A DNA stretch of 5,790 nucleotides. Origin: an uncultured Bacilli bacterium (GTDB lineage: Bacteria; Bacillota_I; Bacilli_A; RF39; UBA660). The notes beneath the pieces are model-generated. The model was given only the letters and a program-made list of their open reading frames with translations, searched no databases and had not been told where the DNA came from. Both the position numbers and the translations under genes were made by a program. Each line of letters starts with the position of its first letter. Positions within the stretch are counted from its first letter, which is position 1. The stretch is taken from assembly GCA_944364005.1 (NCBI GenBank), contig CALVVW010000068.1, positions 1 to 5,790 of the forward strand, in the 5' to 3' direction. Of this stretch, positions 1-4,963 are shown piece after piece.

Positions 1-462
1 GAAGTTGCAAAAGAGTTTTATCAAATGATTGATAAGGAGCCTGTTGTATTACAAAAAGAAGCACTAGGATTTATCTGTAATCGTATTCAAATGGCTGTAT
101 ATAGAGAAGTATGTAATCTAGTAATGAAAGGTGTTTGTACTATAGAAGATGCAGATAAGGCTGTCACTTATGGTCCTGGTTTACGCTGGGCTATCATGGG
201 ACCTAGCCTAGTTTTTGAACTAGGTGGTGGTGAAGGTCATATTGATGGACTTATGAAGCATTTAAATCCGTCTATTAGTTTATGGCTTCATGACATGGCA
301 GATTTCAAAGATTTTCCAGAAGAATTTCCAGAAATTGCCAGAAAGGGAGTCGAAGAAGCTTTAAAAAATAGACCTCAAGAAATTGGAAATGATGATCAAA
401 GCCTTGCGGAGTATCGTGACAAAATGCTTATCTCATTATTAAAATTACATAATAAACTATAA
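1..462 (+). CDS. 3-hydroxyacyl-CoA dehydrogenase family protein, C-terminal part (carnitine dehydrogenase / lambda-crystallin-like), 5' partial
   Basis: The reading frame is open from the first base, so the first ATG (25) is internal and the gene begins left of the window. The 153 visible residues match the C-terminal helical domain of the 3-hydroxyacyl-CoA dehydrogenase superfamily. A KEALGFICNR segment (residues 19-28) carries the conserved Asn (N27) of the GFxxNR motif. It is followed by REVCNLV, a GVCTIEDADKAV helix, and GPGLRWAIMGP (58-68), the signature of the family's C-terminal substrate and dimer domain. GPGLRWA followed by a glycine-rich ELGGGEGH stretch resembles L-carnitine dehydrogenase and the lambda-crystallin/L-gulonate dehydrogenase branch more than fatty-acid oxidation enzymes. 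Family members are cytoplasmic and oxidise a 3-hydroxy group with NAD+. The Rossmann NAD-binding domain and catalytic His lie off-window, so substrate and completeness cannot be judged. The stop is TAA at 460-462, with a terminator 5 bases later. Confidence 0.88.
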   Translation, partial: EVAKEFYQMIDKEPVVLQKEALGFICNRIQMAVYREVCNLVMKGVCTIEDADKAVTYGPGLRWAIMGPSLVFELGGGEGHIDGLMKHLNPSISLWLHDMADFKDFPEEFPEIARKGVEEALKNRPQEIGNDDQSLAEYRDKMLISLLKLHNKL

Positions 463-466
463 AATT

Positions 467-512
467 AAAACTACTAAAGATTGCATTTTATGCCTTTCTT
501 TAGTAGTTTTTT
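467..512. terminator. Bidirectional intrinsic terminator between converging genes
   Basis: A perfect 14-bp stem pairs 467-480 (AAAACTACTAAAGA) with 497-510. Inside the 16-base apical region, GCAT (483-486) can also pair with ATGC (490-493). On the plus strand the stem runs into T507-T512, ending the dehydrogenase transcript. On the minus strand the A-rich arm gives a T-rich tail (TTTTAATTTT), and the hairpin begins directly after the SNF2 stop codon. One structure therefore serves both genes. The stem is AT-rich, as is usual in a low-GC genome. Confidence 0.9.
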
Positions 513-3500
513 ATTCATTATTAAATTTTAGCAATTCTCTTATGTCGTCCACAGATAAATTTTGGAAGCTTTGATATTCATCACCATCATTTTCAATTAA
601 TTTATCACTCAGTATTTTTTTCTTTTCTTGTAAATCTAATATTTTTTCTTCTATTGTTCCTTTTGTAATTAATTTAATTACTTCTACAGTGTTTTTTTGT
701 CCAATTCTATGTGCTCTATCAGTAGCTTGATTTTCTGCTTGCGGATTCCACCATAAGTCTAGATGAATTACGATATCTGCACTTGTAAGATTTAATCCTG
801 TTCCGCCACTTTTTAACATAATTAAGAACACATTTGTATCATCCATGTTAAACTTATCTACTAATTCTTGGCGCTTTTTGCTACTAACAGAACCATCTAT
901 TACATAGTTTGTTATACCTTCTTTATCTAGCTCATTTTTAACAATATTTAATGCTGTCTTAAAACTTGTAAACAGTAATATTTTATGTCCATTACTTATT
1001 GCTTCGTTAACTACATCTATTAAATGATTTATTTTTGATGAAGTCTTTGTAAAATTATCAAATATAATTTTAGGATCAATGCATACTTGTCTAAGTCTGG
1101 TTAACAGCGTTAAAATCTGCATTTTATTTTTTGTAAAACCGGCTTTTATTAGTTCTTCCATTTCTTTTTTTGTCTGTTCAACTAATGCAGCATATATTTT
1201 CTTTTCTTCCTCACTCAAATCTATATAAATATTATTTTCAATTTTATCTGGTAAATCTTTTAATACTTCATTTTTCTTTCGTCTTAAAATAAATGGAGCC
1301 ACCTGATTTCTTAATTTACTAAGAACTAAATTTGTAGTATCATCAAACTCTTCTCCGATTTTATACTTTTCCTTAAATTTTGATTTATTAGAAAGAAATC
1401 CTGGCATAATATAGTCGAATATGCTCCATAATTCTAAAATAGAGTTTTCAATTGGTGTTCCTGTTAGGGCAAGTTTTACTTCGCTATTAATACTTTTTAC
1501 TGCTTTTGTTAACATGGCTGTTGGATTTTTTATATTTTGTGCTTCATCTATAATCATAACTTTAAAATTCATTTCTTTATAGATATCTAAATCTTCTCTT
1601 AATAGCCCGTAACTTGTGATATATACATTCCCCTCATACCAAGATAATTGTTTATGACGTTCTTTCTTTACTCCTGTAAATATTCTTCTTTTAATATCAT
1701 CACTAAATTTTTTAAATTCATTATCCCAATTATATACTAGTGCTGTTGGTGTTACTATTAATATTTTAGCTTTCTCGTCTTTTACTTCTTCTAATACCTT
1801 TTTAATAAATATAATTGTTTGTAGACTTTTACCAAGGCCCATTTCATCAGCTAGTATTCCTCCAAGATTACATTTATAAAGATTATATAGCCATTTTACT
1901 CCTTCTTTTTGATAAGGTCTTAATAATTTTTCTTCTTCTTTAGAGAAAACTACTGGAGCATTTTTATACTCCTTAAAATTCTTAATAAATGAATCAAATA
2001 AAGTATTAGTTCTAATAAATCTATTTTTATTTCTTAAACTGTCTAGATAAAGTGCTCTAAATTTAGGAATTTCACCACTATTTTCCTCTAGCTCTAAATC
2101 TTCTTTTAACTCTTCTAATTCTTTTACCGATGGATCAAGTAAGTCTAAGATATCTCCACTTTTTAATCTGTAATATTTTTTCTTACTCTTTAGGCTTAGA
2201 AAAATATCTTCTAACTCATCAGTATTAACATTATCTAATTTAAATTCATAATTTATGATATTATCTTTTCCTATACTAAAACTAGTAGTACCTTGAATTT
2301 TTCGAATTAGATTCGTATTTTTTAATTTTTCACTAGTCAACACTTCATATTCTTTGGCAAGTTCTTCTAATCCATTTTCCATGAAATCAACTATTTCATC
2401 TATATCATAAAGCATTAGATTCCCATCAAAACCATATTTTTGGATTTCTAGAAAAACACTTCTTTCTAACTGTCTATCTCTTACTAGTTGTTTATCATCT
2501 TTATCAAAATAATTAATTTCTATATTTTCATAATTAAAAATAATTTTACATTCTATATATTCTTCCAATATATCAAAATATAGTTTTACATTAGGCGTTT
2601 TTACAATCACTAAGTCATCTACAGTATCATCTAATATTACTTTATCCTTAATACTAGGAATTAGATAATCTTTGAATTCAGAGAAGTTATCAGAAGGAAA
2701 TGATAGACTATTTAAGTTTTCTTCTAAAATCTTACCAGCAATAATTTTTTCCACTTCATTTAATTGATAAATTCCTTTATTATCTATTAAATAACTATAA
2801 TCATCAGACAGTGACTGTAATGTTGCTAAATCATAGTCTATATTTAATATGTGGATATCATCCTCTTTTGTTATCTTATAATTAAATGGTAATCCCTTGA
2901 TGACGGATAGTTCCTTATTTATATAAGGTGATTCTACATATATACTATCAACAATTGAAAATAAGCTATCTAATTTATTTTTGTTTAATGTTATAGAAGA
3001 GTCATATCGATAGGATTTATAATAGCACATTTCTATAAAGTTCAATAGTTTTTTAGAAGTTTCATTGAAATAATAATCTTGATTATTGTAGATAAAATCT
3101 TTTCCAAATTTTACTGAACGATTATTATGGTAACTTTCAATAAAGCTATTTACTTTATTTCCTAATACATAAAGTTTTTTATCTCCTACCTTGAATCTTA
3201 AATCATATTCTTCTGTTTCTTCATAATCATAATAGTTCATATATTTTTCTAGCTTTAAATAAGGAACTATTTTAGCTTCTTTTTTTATGATGTTTTTCTT
3301 TAAAGATGCTTGTTTTATTTCATTTAAAAATTCTACTACTTTTCTTTGGCTTTGCTCTTTTTTATCGATTAGAAAAAGATCATTTTGAAATTTAACTAAT
3401 ACTGCTGCAACGTGTTTACAAGAATCTGTTAATAAGAATTGAGGACATGTGCAACTTGTATTTATTATTTCATCTTCTTCGTCTATATCAATTCTTACTA

Positions 3501-3657
3501 CATATGACCTTGTAGTATGCTCAGAAGATACTATAAATCTATGTTTTTTTCCGTTTAATAATCCGGCAGTTCCTACATACTTTACTTTTCTATTATCATA
3601 ATCCATTCCTTTTCTTAGATCACTTATTTTAACGTATTTTTCTAGCTCATCAATCAT
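511..3657 (-). CDS. SNF2-family DNA-dependent ATPase with N-terminal SWIM zinc finger
   Basis: This 1048-residue cytoplasmic protein is a Swi2/Snf2-type, RapA/HepA-related ATPase that should translocate on double-stranded DNA without unwinding it. Near the N-terminus a SWIM zinc finger (C69, C71, C80, H82; CxC-x8-CxH) probably binds nucleic acid or protein. Residues of about 160-540 fit the position and length of the bacterial SNF2-associated domain. The motor follows: Q-like LRPYQKEGVKWL (579-590), Walker A DEMGLGKS (604-611, K610), Walker B DEAQ (704-707), LTGTP (731-735), ILLFTSF (893-899), SGGTGLNLTSAD (950-961) and QATDRAHRIGQ (977-987). All motor motifs are intact and length is normal for SWIM-bearing Firmicutes members. 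The ATG at 3657 follows GGAAGTG at 5 bases. It lies 69 bp downstream of the GNAT gene on the same strand. Roles proposed for relatives are remodelling of protein-DNA or RNA-polymerase complexes; the specific role here is unknown. Confidence 0.95.
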   Translation of the reverse strand: MIDELEKYVKISDLRKGMDYDNRKVKYVGTAGLLNGKKHRFIVSSEHTTRSYVVRIDIDEEDEIINTSCTCPQFLLTDSCKHVAAVLVKFQNDLFLIDKKEQSQRKVVEFLNEIKQASLKKNIIKKEAKIVPYLKLEKYMNYYDYEETEEYDLRFKVGDKKLYVLGNKVNSFIESYHNNRSVKFGKDFIYNNQDYYFNETSKKLLNFIEMCYYKSYRYDSSITLNKNKLDSLFSIVDSIYVESPYINKELSVIKGLPFNYKITKEDDIHILNIDYDLATLQSLSDDYSYLIDNKGIYQLNEVEKIIAGKILEENLNSLSFPSDNFSEFKDYLIPSIKDKVILDDTVDDLVIVKTPNVKLYFDILEEYIECKIIFNYENIEINYFDKDDKQLVRDRQLERSVFLEIQKYGFDGNLMLYDIDEIVDFMENGLEELAKEYEVLTSEKLKNTNLIRKIQGTTSFSIGKDNIINYEFKLDNVNTDELEDIFLSLKSKKKYYRLKSGDILDLLDPSVKELEELKEDLELEENSGEIPKFRALYLDSLRNKNRFIRTNTLFDSFIKNFKEYKNAPVVFSKEEEKLLRPYQKEGVKWLYNLYKCNLGGILADEMGLGKSLQTIIFIKKVLEEVKDEKAKILIVTPTALVYNWDNEFKKFSDDIKRRIFTGVKKERHKQLSWYEGNVYITSYGLLREDLDIYKEMNFKVMIIDEAQNIKNPTAMLTKAVKSINSEVKLALTGTPIENSILELWSIFDYIMPGFLSNKSKFKEKYKIGEEFDDTTNLVLSKLRNQVAPFILRRKKNEVLKDLPDKIENNIYIDLSEEEKKIYAALVEQTKKEMEELIKAGFTKNKMQILTLLTRLRQVCIDPKIIFDNFTKTSSKINHLIDVVNEAISNGHKILLFTSFKTALNIVKNELDKEGITNYVIDGSVSSKKRQELVDKFNMDDTNVFLIMLKSGGTGLNLTSADIVIHLDLWWNPQAENQATDRAHRIGQKNTVEVIKLITKGTIEEKILDLQEKKKILSDKLIENDGDEYQSFQNLSVDDIRELLKFNNE

Positions 3658-3662
3658 ACCAT

Positions 3663-3669
3663 CACTTCC
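3663..3669 (-). promoter_or_regulatory. Ribosome binding site of the SNF2 gene
   Basis: Read on the minus strand, GGAAGTG lies 5 bases before the ATG at 3657. It differs by one base from GGAGGTG, the full complement to the 16S rRNA tail. This supports the ATG at 3657 as the start. Confidence 0.6.
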
Positions 3670-3678
3670 GTGCTTTAT

Positions 3679-3687
3679 AGTATATCA
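3679..3687 (-). promoter_or_regulatory. Candidate extended -10 promoter of the SNF2 gene
   Basis: The minus strand reads TGATATACT: TATACT (5 of 6 to TATAAT) with the TGn extension of an extended -10 element. No good -35 box sits 17 bases upstream (TATACT there), which is tolerated in extended -10 promoters. Transcription would start near 3672, leaving a leader of about 15 bases that contains the ribosome binding site. ATATACT occurs again 23 bp upstream, and CTTTATA (3673-3679) and TATAAAG (3697-3703) form a 7-bp inverted repeat around the -10. In such AT-rich DNA these may be coincidental. Confidence 0.45.
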
Positions 3688-3726
3688 TAAAAATCATATA
3701 AAGTATATTTTTACTTATTTTTTAAA

Positions 3727-4209
3727 CTATTTTGAGAGATGGTTTATTTGATTTTCTTTTACATAAAAGGGATTTTTTCTTGAGAATACTAGCGTACGAT
3801 TATCTCCAGTTTCTCTTAATTCTTGTTCTAGTCTAGAGTTTTCTATAAATCCACAGTTATTAGCTAAGTTGATTGATGAGATGTTTTCTTTATCAATTGA
3901 TAAATGCACGTATTCACAGTTAGGACTAGCTGTAAAGATATTATTTGTTAGGGTATTTACTACATAACTTGCCATACCTTTTTTTCGATATTTAGGAATT
4001 AGTGCTATATATATTTCTTTATCATTTTTTTCCTCATCTGGTGTTATTGTTTTATAAAATCCTGCAAAATCATCCTTATAAAATATTAATGAAGAATCCC
4101 ATTTTGAAAAACTAACATATTCTGTAATTGATTTATCTTTTAAATATGTATCAAAATACTTTTCGTATGAAGGACGAAAAGATTCAAACTTTACTTTATC
4201 CCATTCCAT
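3727..4209 (-). CDS. GNAT-family N-acetyltransferase
   Basis: This 160-residue protein is a GCN5-related acetyltransferase that should transfer an acetyl group from acetyl-CoA to an amine. It has the acetyl-CoA pyrophosphate-binding loop R-K-K-G-M-A (residues 75-80; R/QxxGxG/A) after the strand EIYIALIP. It also has the motif B segment VHLSIDKENISSINLANNCGF (about 101-121), with the typical Asn/Ser followed by GF as in RimI-like enzymes. Length is that of a single GNAT domain. A longer reading from GTG at 4221 (164 residues) is less likely, because that GTG lies inside the Shine-Dalgarno sequence GGTGGAG. The ATG at 4209 sits 6 bases after it. The gene is divergent from the HD-domain gene and lies 69 bp upstream of the SNF2 gene with no hairpin between, so they may share a transcript. 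Substrate is unknown: a small amine, antibiotic or protein N-terminus are all possible. Confidence 0.88.
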   Translation of the reverse strand: MEWDKVKFESFRPSYEKYFDTYLKDKSITEYVSFSKWDSSLIFYKDDFAGFYKTITPDEEKNDKEIYIALIPKYRKKGMASYVVNTLTNNIFTASPNCEYVHLSIDKENISSINLANNCGFIENSRLEQELRETGDNRTLVFSRKNPFYVKENQINHLSK

Positions 4210-4215
4210 ATTAAG

Positions 4216-4222
4216 CTCCACC
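4216..4222 (-). promoter_or_regulatory. Ribosome binding site that fixes the GNAT start
   Basis: The minus strand reads AAAGGTGGAG, then CTTAAT, then ATG. GGTGGAG with a 6-base gap is well placed for the ATG at 4209. The upstream GTG at 4221 overlaps this element and has no ribosome binding site of its own at a workable distance. Confidence 0.75.
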
Positions 4223-4231
4223 TTTTATTTA

Positions 4232-4240
4232 ACTATATCA
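4232..4240 (-). promoter_or_regulatory. Candidate extended -10 promoter of the GNAT gene
   Basis: The minus strand reads TGATATAGT: a TGn extension followed by TATAGT (5 of 6 to TATAAT). The hexamer 17 bases upstream (ATCAAT) is a poor -35. A transcript would start near 4225, about 16 bases before the ATG. The element differs by one base from the TGATATACT before the SNF2 gene. Confidence 0.5.
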
Positions 4241-4300
4241 CTGTTTTTACATAAATTGATGATATTTTTATTCACTTTACAGTCACTTATTCATTTTATC

Positions 4301-4317
4301 TTTAATAATCATTAAAA
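4301..4317. promoter_or_regulatory. AT-rich dyad in the divergent region, Fur/PerR-box-like
   Basis: TTTAAT (4301-4306) and ATTAAA (4311-4316) form a perfect 6-bp inverted repeat with a 4-base gap. Read instead as a 7-1-7 site centred on C4310 (TAATAAT-C-ATTAAAA), it matches the PerR-box consensus TTATAATnATTATAA at 12 of 14 informative positions. It lies 14 bases upstream of the -35 candidate of the HD-domain gene. Matches of this kind can arise by chance in AT-rich DNA, and no regulator gene is in view. Confidence 0.25.
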
Positions 4318-4331
4318 TCTTTCCTATTTTA

Positions 4332-4360
4332 TTGACTACAGCGTATTCTTATAGTAATAT
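4332..4360 (+). promoter_or_regulatory. Candidate sigma-A promoter of the HD-domain gene
   Basis: TTGACT (4332-4337, 5 of 6 to TTGACA) and TAATAT (4355-4360, 4 of 6 to TATAAT) are separated by 17 bases. TATAGT at 4350-4355 overlaps but would give too short a spacer. The start of transcription would be near 4367, just before the ribosome binding site at 4368-4374. If correct, the TTG at 4332 is promoter and not a start codon. Confidence 0.5.
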
Positions 4361-4367
4361 TCAAGTT

Positions 4368-4374
4368 GGAGTGA
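4368..4374 (+). promoter_or_regulatory. Ribosome binding site that fixes the HD-domain gene start
   Basis: GGAGTGA, followed by TTTTC, places the GTG at 4380 at the normal distance of 5 bases. There is no comparable purine-rich element before the TTG at 4332, where the sequence is TTTCCTATTTTA. Confidence 0.7.
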
Positions 4375-4379
4375 TTTTC

Positions 4380-4922
4380 GTGACTAAGACACAAAGTAAG
4401 ATTCAGCTTTTTTTAAGTACTGATACTGAATATTATGAAATTGTAAAACCAATATTAGAACATCCAGAAATTCTTAAAAGAAAAACATTTGTACATCATG
4501 AAAGTTGTAGTGTTTATGAACATTGTTTAATTGTTTCTATCATCTCTTATCTCTGGGCAAAGAGATTAAACTGGGATTACCAAAGTGCTGCGATAGGTGG
4601 ATTATTACATGACTTTTATGATGAGCCGTGGCAAACTGCTGACCATAAGGCTGCCTCTGGAAAAAAGAAATTGAGAGAAAAGCACGGTTTTGTTCATGCT
4701 AGACAAGCAGCAAAAAATGCAGCTTATTACTTTCCTGAGCTTGTTACAGAAAAAGTGGATAACATTATTAGAAGACATATGTTTCCTTTAAATATTGTTC
4801 CTCCTAAATATAGAGAGGCTTGGATTGTTACTATGGCAGATAAATATACTTCTTTAGATGTTTTTAAATCTCCTAAAGAATGGCCTAAATATTTAGGATT
4901 ATCTAGGAATAGGCAAAGTTAA
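4380..4922 (+). CDS. HD-domain metal-dependent phosphohydrolase of unknown substrate
   Basis: This 180-residue protein has the ordered metal ligands of the HD superfamily, counted from the GTG at 4380. They are H48 in SVYEHCLIVS, H77-D78 in LLHDFYDEPW, H102 and H106 in HGFVHARQAA, H133 in RRHMFPL, and D154 in MADKYTS. Members bind one or two divalent metals and usually hydrolyse phosphomonoesters or phosphodiesters, including nucleotides; the extra histidines between HD and the last Asp suggest a possible two-metal site. No second domain, signal peptide or membrane segment is visible, so it should be a stand-alone cytoplasmic enzyme. It resembles small unnamed HD proteins of Firmicutes with HMxPL...PPxYxE near the last ligands. 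A reading from TTG at 4332 would add 16 residues, but that stretch looks like promoter. The gene diverges from the GNAT gene and ends in a hairpin shared with the next gene. The HD assignment is firm; the substrate is unknown. Confidence 0.88.
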   Translation: MTKTQSKIQLFLSTDTEYYEIVKPILEHPEILKRKTFVHHESCSVYEHCLIVSIISYLWAKRLNWDYQSAAIGGLLHDFYDEPWQTADHKAASGKKKLREKHGFVHARQAAKNAAYYFPELVTEKVDNIIRRHMFPLNIVPPKYREAWIVTMADKYTSLDVFKSPKEWPKYLGLSRNRQS

Positions 4923-4927
4923 TACCA

Positions 4928-4959
4928 AAAAATAAGTTCTTGTGTTAGAACTTATTTTT
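4928..4959. terminator. Bidirectional intrinsic terminator between converging genes
   Basis: A perfect 13-bp stem pairs AAAAATAAGTTCT (4928-4940) with 4947-4959 around the 6-base loop TGTGTT. The A run on one arm and T run on the other give each strand a T tail. It begins 5 bases after the HD-gene stop (TAA, 4920-4922) and 4 bases after the stop of the converging minus-strand gene (4964-4966), so it can end both transcripts. Confidence 0.9.
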
Positions 4960-4963
4960 ATAT

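Noticed and set aside
207..224. Hairpin CCTAGTT-TTTG-AACTAGG inside the dehydrogenase gene
   Set aside because: The 7-bp stem encodes normal conserved-looking protein (SLVFELGG) in frame and has no T tail, so it is most simply a by-product of coding.
704..746. Possible RNA helicase function from the DEAQ-type Walker B and motif VI of the minus-strand gene
   Set aside because: The full motif set (DEMGLGKS, LTGTPIEN, SGGTGLNLTSAD, DRAHRIGQ) is that of SNF2 double-stranded DNA translocases, and DEAQ is a known variant among RapA-like members.
511..3657. SNF2 gene as part of a phage-defence system such as DISARM
   Set aside because: No methylase, phospholipase D-like, nuclease or other defence partner is in the window, and the SWIM-SNF2 architecture is common as an orphan chromosomal gene in Firmicutes.
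3673..3703. CTTTATA / TATAAAG inverted repeat as a terminator between the GNAT and SNF2 genes
   Set aside because: The stem is only 7 bp, all but one pair in each arm A-T, with a 17-base loop. It would be far too weak, and it surrounds a promoter-like element.
4210..4379. Riboswitch or small RNA in the divergent region
   Set aside because: At about 170 bases of very AT-rich sequence with no extended conserved-looking stems, and with predicted leaders of only 13-16 bases on each side, there is no room for a structured leader.
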